This document shows, one piece after another, positions 43,848 to 52,180 of a DNA stretch of 58,469 nt. Origin of the DNA: CBDFHV01 sp965247705 (lineage in GTDB: Bacteria; Pseudomonadota; Alphaproteobacteria; Rhodospirillales; CAMCUA01); the NCBI GenBank assembly GCA_965247705.1, contig CBDFHV010000016.1:1-58469 (forward strand), given 5' to 3'. Positions within the stretch are counted from its first letter, which is position 1. The number at the start of each line of letters is the position of its first letter. Under the pieces are notes generated by a model. It saw only the letters and a list, made by a program, of their open reading frames with translations. It was not told the DNA's origin and made no database searches. The translations under genes were made by a program, and so were the position numbers.

Positions 43848-44867
43848 ATGAAAAGTTCCCTCGTCGCCCTAAGCACCTTCGCCGCCGCCACAGTGCTGGC
43901 GGGGACCGTGGGGGCCGCGACCCTCGATGACGTCAAGGCCAAGGGCTTTATCCAGTGTGGCGTCAACACCGGCGTGCCGGGCTTCGCCTTCAAGGACGCC
44001 AAGGGCGACTGGGTCGGTTTCGATCCGTCGTTCTGTCAGGCCATGGCAGCCGCGGTCCTCGGCGACGCCAGCAAGGTCAAGTACACGCCGCTGACCGGCA
44101 GGACCCGCTTCCCGGCCCTGGCCTCGGGCGAGGTGGACGTTCTGTCGCGCAATACCACTTGGACGTTCAGCCGCGACACCGACCTGGGCTTCACCTTCAT
44201 CGGCGTCAACTACTACGACGGCCAGGGATTCATCGGCCGTACGTCCCTGGGCATCAAAAGCGCCAAGGAACTGGATGGCGCCTCCGTCTGCATCCAGACC
44301 GGCACCACCACGGAGCTGAACCTGGCCGACTTCTTCCGGGTCAACAACATGAAGTACGAGCCGGTGACCATCGAGACCAACGAAGAGGCGCGGGTGAGCT
44401 ATATGGCCGGTCGCTGCGACGTCTATACGACCGACGCCTCCGGCCTGGCGGCCACCAAGTCCACCTTCACGGATGCCGCCAACCACATGGTGTTCCCGGA
44501 AATCATCTCCAAGGAGCCCCTCGGCCCGCTGGTGCGCCAGGGTGACGATCAGTGGGCGGACATTGCGCGCTGGACTCTGAACGCGATGATCAACGCCGAG
44601 GAATATGGTGTCACCCAGGCCAACGTGGACGAAATGGCCAAGGGCACCAAAAACCCGGAGGTCAACCGACTTCTCGGCTCCGAGGGAGACCTGGGCGCGA
44701 TGATCAGCCTCGACAAGCAGTGGGCGCACCGCATCATCAAGCAGGTGGGCAACTACGGCGACGTGTTCGAGCGCTATCTGGGCGTCAACACGCCGCTGGG
44801 CCTGCAGCGTGGAGTCAACCAGCTCTACACCAAGGGCGGTATCCTCTACGCACCGCCGATGCGCTGA
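43848..44867 (+). CDS. aapJ: General L-amino acid ABC transporter, periplasmic binding protein
   Basis: This solute-binding protein delivers L-amino acids to the AapQMP complex. The 339-residue protein has a signal peptide ending VGAATLDDV and family SBP_bac_3 features: GVNTGVPGFAFKDAKGDWVGFDPSFCQAMA, SRNTTWTFSRDTDLGF and TDASGLAATKS. GGGAGA lies upstream of the ATG at 43848. A strong terminator-like hairpin directly after its stop probably makes this gene more highly expressed than the permease genes that follow. Confidence 0.95.
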   Translation: MKSSLVALSTFAAATVLAGTVGAATLDDVKAKGFIQCGVNTGVPGFAFKDAKGDWVGFDPSFCQAMAAAVLGDASKVKYTPLTGRTRFPALASGEVDVLSRNTTWTFSRDTDLGFTFIGVNYYDGQGFIGRTSLGIKSAKELDGASVCIQTGTTTELNLADFFRVNNMKYEPVTIETNEEARVSYMAGRCDVYTTDASGLAATKSTFTDAANHMVFPEIISKEPLGPLVRQGDDQWADIARWTLNAMINAEEYGVTQANVDEMAKGTKNPEVNRLLGSEGDLGAMISLDKQWAHRIIKQVGNYGDVFERYLGVNTPLGLQRGVNQLYTKGGILYAPPMR

Positions 44868-44884
44868 GCACACGGGAAACGGGT

Positions 44885-44910
44885 GAGGGCGACCCATGGG
44901 GGTCGCCCTC
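44885..44910 (+). terminator. Attenuating terminator between aapJ and aapQ
   Basis: GAGGGCGACC (44885-44894) pairs with GGTCGCCCTC (44901-44910) and is followed by GTGTTTTCGT. This intrinsic-type terminator would let only part of the transcripts run on into aapQ, the usual way to make excess binding protein. Confidence 0.8.
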
Positions 44911-44991
44911 GTGTTTTCGTGACGATGAATAGGCGCTTCTTCACCCGCGGCGCCGGCGCGTGCGTGCCGCTGGCATGAGACTCTCGGCCCT

Positions 44992-46194
44992 ATGACGGCG
45001 ACTACCGGGTCTCCGATAGATCACGCGCCGCGGCGTGGCCTGATCGGCCGCATATGGTTCAGCAAGGAATATCGCGCGATGATCTCGCAAGTGGCGATCA
45101 TCGGCGCGCTGGCCCTGTTCATCGCCTTCATCTGGAGCAACACGTATCAAAACCTTCAGCGGCTGGGGGTCTCCAGCGGCTTCGACTTCCTGTGGCAGCC
45201 GTCCGGCTACGACATTAACCAGACGTTCATCGACTATTCTTCCAGGTCGACCCATTTCGAGGCCTATCTGGCCGGGCTGCTGAACACGCTCCTGGTTGCC
45301 GTCTGCGGCTGCGTTCTGGCGACCATCGTCGGTTTCGTCGCCGGCATTCTTCGTCTTTCCCGCAACTGGCTGATCAACCGCCTCGTCTATGTCTGGGTGG
45401 AATTCACCCGCAACGTGCCGGTGCTGCTGCAGATCCTGCTGTGGTACAGCGTTATTCTGCAAATGCCACAGGTCAAACAGGCACTGGAGATCGCACCCGG
45501 CTTTCATCTGTCCAACCGTGGCCTGGTTATGCCGGCGCCGGTTCCCGAACCGGGCTTCTCGCTGGTGCCCCTGGCCCTGCTGGTCGCCGTAATCGGAACG
45601 ATTGCCTTCGCGCGCTGGGCGAAACGCCGTCAGGACGCCACCGGCGAACACCTGCCCGTGGGATGGATCGGCACCGGCGTCGTACTTGGCCTGCCGCTGC
45701 TTGCCTATCTGGCGACTGGAATGCCGCTGTCTTTCGACGTGCCGGCGCTCAAGGGCTTCAACTTCCAGGGCGGAATGAACCTGCGGCCCGAGTTCGTCGC
45801 CCTGACCTGGGCGCTGGCGGTCTATACGGGCGCCTTCATCGCCGAGATCGTGCGTTCCGGCATCCAGTCGGTCAGCCATGGTCAGACCGAGGCCGCCTAC
45901 GCCCTCGGTCTGCGCCCCAACTGGACCATGCGCCTGATCACCATACCCCAAGCGCTGCGGGTGATCGTGCCGCCGCTGACCAGCCAGTATCTGAACCTGA
46001 CCAAGAACTCGAGCCTGGCCATCGCCATCGGCTACATGGACGTGACCGCGACCATCGGCGGCATCACTCTCAACCAGACCGGTCAGGCCCTGGAATGCAT
46101 CGCCATCACCATGGCCACCTACCTGGCCTTCAGCCTGTTCATTTCGTCGGTCATGAACTGGTACAACCGCCGCGTCGCCGTGGTGGAGCGTTAG
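44992..46194 (+). CDS. aapQ: General L-amino acid ABC transporter, permease AapQ
   Basis: This is one of two inner-membrane permeases of the Aap/Bzt transporter. The 400-residue protein has an N-terminal helix, a long periplasmic insert typical of AapQ/BztB, and the HisM-type permease core. That core carries YVWVEFTRNVPVLLQILLWY and the EAA coupling loop GQTEAAYALGLRPNWTM. The start at 44992 lacks a strong ribosome site. aapM follows after 9 bp. Confidence 0.94.
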   Translation: MTATTGSPIDHAPRRGLIGRIWFSKEYRAMISQVAIIGALALFIAFIWSNTYQNLQRLGVSSGFDFLWQPSGYDINQTFIDYSSRSTHFEAYLAGLLNTLLVAVCGCVLATIVGFVAGILRLSRNWLINRLVYVWVEFTRNVPVLLQILLWYSVILQMPQVKQALEIAPGFHLSNRGLVMPAPVPEPGFSLVPLALLVAVIGTIAFARWAKRRQDATGEHLPVGWIGTGVVLGLPLLAYLATGMPLSFDVPALKGFNFQGGMNLRPEFVALTWALAVYTGAFIAEIVRSGIQSVSHGQTEAAYALGLRPNWTMRLITIPQALRVIVPPLTSQYLNLTKNSSLAIAIGYMDVTATIGGITLNQTGQALECIAITMATYLAFSLFISSVMNWYNRRVAVVER

Positions 46195-46203
46195 GAAGCG
46201 ATC

Positions 46204-47340
46204 ATGAGCGCCGAGTCCATCAGCGCCCGGCGCTACGACCCGGGGCAGCATCCGGACCTGCCGCCGCCGGTCAATACGGACAGTCCCCTCTATTGGATCC
46301 GCCGGAATCTGTTCGGGTCGGTGACCGATACGGTTCTGACACTTGTATCCCTGTATCTGACCTACCAGATCGTCACCGGCTTCTATGTCTGGGCCATTCG
46401 CGACGCGACCTTCTTCGCCGAGACCCGGTTCGGCTGCGAGACCGCGGGCGCCTGCTGGGCGCTGATCACCTCGCGCCACGACCAGTTCATTTACGGCTAT
46501 TTTCCGGCCGACGGACGCTGGCGGATCGACCTTGCCTTCATCCTGCTATTCGTGGCCCTGACGCCGATCCTGTTCGACAAGACCCCCTACCGCCGGCCGC
46601 TTCTGATCTTCACCGTGAGCTACCCCATCGTCGCCTTCTGGCTGCTGGTGGGCGGGTTTCTCGGCCTGGAACCGGTGGAAACGTCGCAGTTCGGGGGATT
46701 GATGCTGACCCTGGTCATCGGCGTCACCGGCATCGTCTGTTCGCTGCCGATCGGCATCCTTCTGGCGCTGGGGCGGCGGTCGAACATGGCCGGCGTCCGT
46801 GCCGTCTGCGTGCTTTTCATCGAGCTCGTCCGCGGCGTGCCGCTGATCACGCTTTTGTTCATGGCGTCGGTGATGCTGCCCCTGTTTCTGCCGCCGGGGG
46901 TCCACTTCGACACCCTGCTCAGGGTCCTGATCATGGTGACGCTGTTCGCCTCGGCCTACATGGCCGAAGTGATCCGCGGTGGACTTCAGGCGATCCCCCG
47001 CGGCCAGACCGAGGCCGCCCAGTCCCTGGGGCTGTCCTATTGGCAGAGCATGCGCCTGATCGTGCTGCCGCAAGCCCTCAAGATCAGCATTCCGGGTATC
47101 GTCAACACCTTCATCGGCCTTTACAAGGACACCACGCTGGTCCTCATCATCGGCCTCCTCGACCTGCTGGGCGTCGGCCGCGCCAACCTGGCCGACGCCA
47201 ACTGGATGGGCCTGTCGACCGAGATCTACGTGTTCATCGCCATACTGTTCTTCATCGCCTGCTTCGGCATGTCCCGCTATTCGATCTACCTGGAAAACAA
47301 GCTCCACACCGGGCACAGACGTTTGGGAGGCGCCCCGTGA
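46204..47340 (+). CDS. aapM: General L-amino acid ABC transporter, permease AapM
   Basis: This is the second permease, pairing with AapQ. Its 378 residues comprise about eight helices. The N-terminal portion carries the AapM-type segment SPLYWIRRNLFGSVTDTVLT, and the permease core carries CVLFIELVRGVPLITLLF and the EAA loop GQTEAAQSLGLSYWQSM. AGGAAG lies 5 nt before the ATG. Its stop overlaps the GTG start of aapP (GTGA), so the two are coupled. Confidence 0.94.
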   Translation: MSAESISARRYDPGQHPDLPPPVNTDSPLYWIRRNLFGSVTDTVLTLVSLYLTYQIVTGFYVWAIRDATFFAETRFGCETAGACWALITSRHDQFIYGYFPADGRWRIDLAFILLFVALTPILFDKTPYRRPLLIFTVSYPIVAFWLLVGGFLGLEPVETSQFGGLMLTLVIGVTGIVCSLPIGILLALGRRSNMAGVRAVCVLFIELVRGVPLITLLFMASVMLPLFLPPGVHFDTLLRVLIMVTLFASAYMAEVIRGGLQAIPRGQTEAAQSLGLSYWQSMRLIVLPQALKISIPGIVNTFIGLYKDTTLVLIIGLLDLLGVGRANLADANWMGLSTEIYVFIAILFFIACFGMSRYSIYLENKLHTGHRRLGGAP

Positions 47341-48128
47341 CTTCCACCACGAATGTGGCGCCCACCGGTAACACCGACCCGTCCGCCAAGAACGAGCCGG
47401 CCTTCGAGATGATCGGCGTCCATAAATGGTTCGGCAGTTTCCACGTGCTGAAAGACATCAACCTGACCGTTTATCAGGGCGAGCGGATCGTCGTCTGTGG
47501 GCCTTCGGGATCCGGCAAGTCGACCCTGATCCGCTGCATCAACGGGCTGGAGGAACATCAGCAGGGGAAGATCGTCGTCTCGGGTACGGAACTGACCAAC
47601 GACCTCAAGCAGATCGATACGGTGCGTCGCGAAGTGGGCATGGTGTTCCAGCAGTTCAACCTGTTTCCCCACCTGACCGCGCTGGAGAACTGCACCCTGG
47701 CGCCGATCTGGGTGCGAAACATGCCCCGCCGCGAGGCGGACGAGGCGGCCATGCGCTACCTGGAGCGGGTGCAGATCCCCGAACAGGCGGAGAAATATCC
47801 GGGCCAGCTTTCGGGCGGGCAACAGCAGCGGGTCGCCATCGCCCGCTCCCTATGCATGAACCCCAAGATCATGCTGTTCGACGAGCCCACCTCGGCCCTC
47901 GATCCGGAGATGATCAAGGAAGTGCTCGACGTCATGGTCGAGCTGGCGGAATCGGGCATGACCATGCTGTGCGTGACCCATGAGATGGGCTTCGCCAAGA
48001 CCGTCGCCGACCGGATCATCTTCATGGACGTCGGTGAGATCATCGAGCAGAACGAACCCGACGCCTTCTTCAACAACCCCCAGAGCGACCGTACCAAGCT
48101 GTTCCTCAGCCAGATCCTGGCCCAGTAA
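47337..48128 (+). CDS. aapP: General L-amino acid ABC transporter, ATP-binding protein AapP
   Basis: This is the ATPase of the Aap transporter, working as a dimer. The 263-residue protein has Walker A GPSGSGKST, the Q-loop MVFQQFNLFPHLTALEN, signature LSGGQQQRVAIARSL, Walker B IMLFDEPTSALDPEM and the CVTHEMGFAKTVADR switch. The GTG at 47337 overlaps the aapM stop and has GGGAGG about 6 nt upstream. The gene ends 5 bp from the convergent DUF1499 gene. Confidence 0.96.
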   Translation: MTSTTNVAPTGNTDPSAKNEPAFEMIGVHKWFGSFHVLKDINLTVYQGERIVVCGPSGSGKSTLIRCINGLEEHQQGKIVVSGTELTNDLKQIDTVRREVGMVFQQFNLFPHLTALENCTLAPIWVRNMPRREADEAAMRYLERVQIPEQAEKYPGQLSGGQQQRVAIARSLCMNPKIMLFDEPTSALDPEMIKEVLDVMVELAESGMTMLCVTHEMGFAKTVADRIIFMDVGEIIEQNEPDAFFNNPQSDRTKLFLSQILAQ

Positions 48129-48133
48129 CCCGC

Positions 48134-48622
48134 TTAGGGCGCTGGCCGGGCCGCTTCCTCGACCATCGCCTCGAGCCAGGCCCGGACCCGCTCTTCGTTG
48201 ACCCCGAAATCGCTGCGTCCGTAAACCGAGCGACTGAACAGGGCGATGGTCGAGCGCCCGCCGCCGAGGTCGAAGAACTGAATCCGCACCACGTCCGGAA
48301 AGCGGAACACGGCCGAGCGCTGCACGCAGACCAGTTGCCGGAAGTTGAAGGTCTCGAAAATCAGTTCGACCCGTGGCTGCCGCCCGACCGCCCGGCGCAC
48401 CGCCGCGACGAGCCGGGCCGGGGACAGTTCGAAGGCCGGCGGAACAATCGAGGCCGGCGCCTTGCAGAGATCGGACCGGCAGGCCAGGAACGCGTTGCCC
48501 AGGGGCACCTTGTCGAGCTTGCGAAGATCCTGCGGTCGGACTACCTCGCCGCACCCCCCAAGCGTCATGGAGACGACAAGGAGCAGGGCAACCCACGAGG
48601 CTCTCCGTTGTCGCCCGTTCAA
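48134..48622 (-). CDS. DUF1499 lipoprotein
   Basis: This 162-residue protein has a lipoprotein signal (ALLLVVSMTLGGC) and the DUF1499 core: LGNAFLACRSDLCKAP, LVCVQRSAVFRFPDVVRIQF and SRSVYGRSDFGVNEERVRAWL. The role of DUF1499 is unknown, though the fold is widespread in envelopes. The best start is a TTG at 48622 that overlaps the GNAT stop (TTGA), so translation is probably coupled; a longer frame exists upstream but lies inside the GNAT gene. Confidence 0.82.
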   Translation of the reverse strand: MNGRQRRASWVALLLVVSMTLGGCGEVVRPQDLRKLDKVPLGNAFLACRSDLCKAPASIVPPAFELSPARLVAAVRRAVGRQPRVELIFETFNFRQLVCVQRSAVFRFPDVVRIQFFDLGGGRSTIALFSRSVYGRSDFGVNEERVRAWLEAMVEEAARPAP

Positions 48623-49164
48623 TCGAACAGTCCCGAACGGCGCGGATCGGCGATGCGCGTCCGTTCCTGGCGGTAGGGGGTAAAGCCCGCCCGTTGATAG
48701 ATCGCCAGCGCTTTTGGGTGGTCCAGATTGCATGTATTGACCCGGAGTCGATGGGGCTGTCTCGCCCAGGCCTCGTCCACCGTCCAGCGAAGAAGATAGG
48801 CCCCCAGGCCGCGACCCATGAACTCGGGGGTGAGGCCGAAATAGGCCAGCTCCACTTCCGGCTTTCGGCGACGGTCCAATTCGCTGAAGCCGGCGGGGAC
48901 GCCCCCCACGTAGAGCACATAGATCGCCACATCGTCATGGTGAATGATCTCCGCCAGGTGGGCGTCGTCCATGGCGCGACGCTCGTACCACAACCAGGGA
49001 TCGCCCACGGTGCTGTAGAGGTAGCGGTAGAACGACACGGGTGGCCGCTCGGCCCGCAGCAGGGCATGCTTCACGGCCAGCGGCGGTGGCGGCGGACTGG
49101 TCGGCGGCGCCGTCATTTCCAGGTAGGTGACGACCAGGTCGATCCGCCCTTCCTCGTCACCCAT
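48619..49164 (-). CDS. GNAT-family N-acetyltransferase
   Basis: This 181-residue acetyl-CoA-dependent acyltransferase has the GNAT motif A in VELAYFGLTPEFMGRGLGAYLLRWT-type sequence (core FMGRGLG) and motif B around HPKALAIYQRAGFTPY. The N-terminal RRAMDDAHLAEIIH region is common in a subgroup annotated only as GNAT. The ATG at 49164 has a weak GAGAG site upstream. The acceptor is unknown. It is coupled to the DUF1499 lipoprotein gene. Confidence 0.85.
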   Translation of the reverse strand: MGDEEGRIDLVVTYLEMTAPPTSPPPPPLAVKHALLRAERPPVSFYRYLYSTVGDPWLWYERRAMDDAHLAEIIHHDDVAIYVLYVGGVPAGFSELDRRRKPEVELAYFGLTPEFMGRGLGAYLLRWTVDEAWARQPHRLRVNTCNLDHPKALAIYQRAGFTPYRQERTRIADPRRSGLFD

Positions 49165-49416
49165 GGATCTCTCGCCTTCCCTAATGGTCTGAACGGGAAA
49201 CGCCGTGCCGAGTCGCGCGAGGGTTGGCGACAAATCTATCAGGCGGGAAACGGCCGCTCCAACTTCCGTCTTCGGAAGGCTCGGCCCGAAAAGCTAAACC
49301 GTTTCTTTACCAATGGGTTACATCGTTAGTCGAAACGATTCGCGGGAGAAAACCCGGTTGACGGTTGTTTGCAGCACAGCCCTGTTGTGTCGACGGGGCC
49401 AAGGCGAGTTGCGATT

Positions 49417-49665
49417 ATGGCCGACCGCACCATGACCCTGGAGCCGCCGGATCTGAAGCGTTCCGAAAATGGATGGCGGATGTCCTGGCCCGACACGGTG
49501 GCGATGCTCGCCGTCCTGTGCTCCCTGTTCTGGGTTCTGTTGGCCGGGCTCTATCTGGGATTCAGCCCCGGAGATCCGGACTTCATCGCCGATGACAAGG
49601 ACGTACGGGAACTTCAGGATTTCGCGCCCGCCGCCGGGCCGGAACCGGCGACCCCGGGCAACTAA
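49417..49665 (+). CDS. Small single-pass membrane protein with FAPAAG tail, second family member
   Basis: This 82-residue protein is related in design to the one at 2157-2387: a polar N-terminus, one hydrophobic segment (about 26-49), then an acidic extracytoplasmic tail with the shared LQDFAPAAG (66-74) and a Pro/Glu end. Both begin MA and place an IADD or IASDE segment about eight residues before the shared motif. The ATG at 49417 has AAGGCGAG upstream. No sigma-54 promoter is seen; the 250-bp upstream gap holds only a weak TTGACG box. It is convergent, with a 10-bp gap, with a sugar-phosphate transferase gene, again a polysaccharide context. Function unknown. Confidence 0.72.
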   Translation: MADRTMTLEPPDLKRSENGWRMSWPDTVAMLAVLCSLFWVLLAGLYLGFSPGDPDFIADDKDVRELQDFAPAAGPEPATPGN

Positions 49666-49675
49666 AGACGAAGTG

Positions 49676-51111
49676 TCAGCGCGCGCCTTCCGTCCACAGG
49701 ACCACGCGTACCGTCTGCAGAACCACCACGAAGTCCAGGAACAGACTGTTGTTCTTGACGTAGTAGAGGTCGTAGGCGAGCTTGGCTTTCGCGTCCTCCT
49801 CGGAGGCGCCGTAGTCGTGGTTGATCTGGGCCCAGCCGGTGATCCCGGGCTTCACCTGGTGGCGCTGGTAGAAGTACGGGATGCGCTCGCATAGCTGGTC
49901 GACGAAGTAGGGGCGCTCGGGGCGCGGGCCGACGAAGCTCATGTCGCCCATCAGCACGTTGAGCACCTGCGGGATCTCGTCGATCCAGGTCTTGCGGATG
50001 AAGCGGCCCACCGCCGTGACCCGGTCGTCCGCCGTGCCGCCCACCGGGGCACCCCATCCTTCTCCGCGTCCTGGCCCATGGAGCGGAACTTCAGTACGTG
50101 GAACCGGCGACCGTGGCGGCCCACCCGCTCCTGGCGGTAGAGCGCCGGGCCGGGGCTGTCCAGCTTCACCGCCAGCGCCGTCACCAGGGTCAGCGGCAGG
50201 GTGAACAGCAGGAAGACGACGCTGAGCACCACGTCGAACAGACGCTTCACGAAATCCCGCCACCCGTTGGCCCGGAAGCCGTCGGAAAAGATCAGCCAGC
50301 TCGGCTGCAGCTCCTGAAGGTCCACCTGGCCCGATTCCCGCTCCCAGAAGGTCGCGTAGTCGGTCACCCGAACACCTAAAAACCGGCACTCCAGAAGATG
50401 GCGCACCGGAAGACCGCGCTTCTCCCGCGTCGCCACCACGATCTCGTCAACGCCGCTGTCGCGCACGAAGCTGGACAGGGCGTGGCGCTTGTGGAGCATC
50501 TCTTCGGGCAAGGTCGGCGCAACACGATTGTCCACTGCCTCGTCGCCCATCCGCAGGATGCCGACCAGCTTGAAATGGCCGTTGTCATTCTGCTCCGCCA
50601 GGCCCATCAGCTTGGCGGCCTGGGGACCGGCACCGATGACCAGCACGCGTTTCTGGAATAAATCGGTGCTCACCGCGGCAACGAATAAGCGGCGGACCAC
50701 CAGGATCAGGGGGAATTGCATCACGATGGCGACGGCGCAGACCGCGTAGTAAGCCTGGTAATCGGCTTGGGCCAAAATCTCGACCAGATTCAGCAGGCCC
50801 AGGACCAGAACCAGGATCAGGGGAAACGTCACCGCCGCCCGGGCAACACCCGAATGGGCGTGAAAAAAGATCTTCCTGTTGTAGAGGCCGACCGAGATCA
50901 TGGTCACGCAAGTCACCAGCGTCACCAGCAGAAGGAGGATCAAATCAGCAGACTGCCCCGATTCCGCCAGTCCTGCGACATCCACCGGACGCACGTCCGC
51001 GGGCCCCAGGTTGAACCGCACCAGCGTGTACAGAAGACAGAAAAACAGTACCGTCTCGACGAACGCCAGAGACAAACCCGGAATGGCCACGTGGTGACGG
51101 AACAGACGCAT
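49676..51111 (-). pseudogene. Frameshifted polyprenyl-phosphate sugar phosphotransferase (WcaJ/PssY-like)
   Basis: The intact enzyme would start exopolysaccharide repeat synthesis by moving a sugar phosphate onto undecaprenyl phosphate. The N-terminal part (51111 down to about 50043) has four to five helices, a CoA-binding-like Rossmann domain (VLVIGAGPQAAKLMG), FKRLFDVVLSVVFLL and the catalytic YRQERVGRHGRRFHVLKFRSM. After DAEKDG the frame changes. The remainder (DDRVTAVGRFIRKTWIDEIPQ, MSFVGPRPERPYFV, VKPGITGWAQI and the end at 49676) is in another frame. One missing base in the GGCGGCAC region near 50035-50045 explains it. It is either a true mutation or a sequencing error; the start has GGGAGG upstream. 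Confidence 0.88.
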
Positions 51112-51355
51112 TGACGCCTCCCTTTGGGTCCTGTCGTCACCCCCCGGAGCAACCACCGTGCGTCGAAGCTGCTCCCGGCGACGACGGTGCGGATTATCGA
51201 GAGGGCGACCCCGTGTCGCAGTGACACCCGTCACAGCATCGATTGCATGCCCCGTGGCCCGGGCACGCAGCGTCGAAATCGTCGCGTGGATTGAGGTGAA
51301 GGTTTGGCATGGGGGCGACGGGATCGCCCTGATCGAGATCAAGAACCCGGCGAAT

Positions 51356-51562
51356 TCAGATCGATGGTCCGCCGCCGTCGGATGCCCGTTGGGACTGAAG
51401 CTCGCGCACGGCCTCCAAGACCCACAACCAGACCATGCGGGCGTCCTCGTCCCCGGCGTCCCGATACTGAAGGGCCCGCCGCGTCGCCTCGTCACGGGCA
51501 GCCTTGCCGTGACGCTCGATCAGGGCATGAGCCGCCCGGTAGATGTCCTGCCGAGAGTTCAT
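51356..51562 (-). CDS. Small helical protein, DUF6961-like
   Basis: This 68-residue cytoplasmic protein has two predicted helices: DIYRAAHALIERHGKAARDEATRRA and DEDARMVWLWVLEAVRELQ. The pattern (Tyr-x-x-A-x-x-LIE-RHG, then a Gly-Asp-x-x-x-x-x-x-W) resembles short alphaproteobacterial proteins now called DUF6961. The ATG at 51562 has no strong ribosome site. Just upstream are four copies of GGTCAC within about 45 bp. The gap to the sugar transferase start (51112-51355) shows nothing else. Confidence 0.55.
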   Translation of the reverse strand: MNSRQDIYRAAHALIERHGKAARDEATRRALQYRDAGDEDARMVWLWVLEAVRELQSQRASDGGGPSI

Positions 51563-51640
51563 CGCCAAGAATTCACGGTCACGGGTTTATGGTCACTGGA
51601 TCATGGTCACGGTCGACAGTCGGACGATTGGCCCGAAATA

Positions 51641-51667
51641 GAAAGGCCCGCGCAAGGCGGGCCTTTC
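51641..51667 (-). terminator. Intrinsic terminator of the cold-shock gene
   Basis: GAAAGGCCCGC (51641-51651) and GCGGGCCTTTC (51657-51667) form an 11-bp stem ending in a T-rich stretch on the minus strand, 19 bp after the cold-shock stop codon. Confidence 0.85.
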
Positions 51668-51685
51668 CGGTGTTTGGGCGATGGT

Positions 51686-51895
51686 TCAATCGAGAAGCGA
51701 AAGATTTTCCGCCGCCGTCTTGCCATTGCGGCCCTCCGTCAGATCGAATTGGACGCGCTGCCCTTCCCGCAAGTCCTGAAGGCCTGCCTTCTGCACGGCG
51801 GTGATGTGGACGAAAGCATCCTTCGAGCCATCTTCGGGCTCGATGAAGCCATAGCCCTTGATGGGGTTGAACCACTTCACGGTGCCTGTTTGCAT
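51686..51895 (-). CDS. Cold-shock domain protein (CspA family)
   Basis: This 69-residue single-stranded nucleic-acid-binding protein has RNP1 KGYGFIEP and RNP2 DAFVHITAV and the usual start TGTVKWFNPIKG. It acts as an RNA chaperone. The ATG at 51895 gives the family N-terminus; the frame is open further upstream, without family similarity. It has its own terminator. The 285 bp upstream to the IS at 52181 would hold its 5' leader and promoter, which I cannot resolve. Confidence 0.95.
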   Translation of the reverse strand: MQTGTVKWFNPIKGYGFIEPEDGSKDAFVHITAVQKAGLQDLREGQRVQFDLTEGRNGKTAAENLSLLD

Positions 51896-52180
51896 CGAAG
51901 TCTTCCCAGTCGAGTAGCCGCTATCGCCCTTGCCACACGGGGCAAAGGCGGGTTTCAGTACCTTCGAATCCAGGGAGTACGGGGGCTTGGTCAGCCAGAC
52001 AAAGCGAGAGTCGCTCTGGACTCCATAGGCACTGATACCGCCCATTTTGCGGCAGTCGGCTGGAAAGGCAAGCAATATTCACCCCCTATTCCCGCGGTGG
52101 TTGGCGGCTGGTGATCGGCAGCCGGCGGCCGCGTCTTGCCCGCCACCAAGGCTCAGATCAGGCCGTCGCCATTCATTTAG

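Noticed and set aside
45441..47336. Long open extension upstream of aapP through aapQ and aapM
   Set aside because: It runs in another frame over two clearly real permease genes; aapP starts at the GTG at 47337 with a ribosome site.
51121..51150. Possible sigma-54 promoter before the sugar transferase (CGCAC-N6-TTGCT on the minus strand)
   Set aside because: The -12 part fits but the invariant GG of the -24 box is CG, and it lies very close to the start; not convincing.
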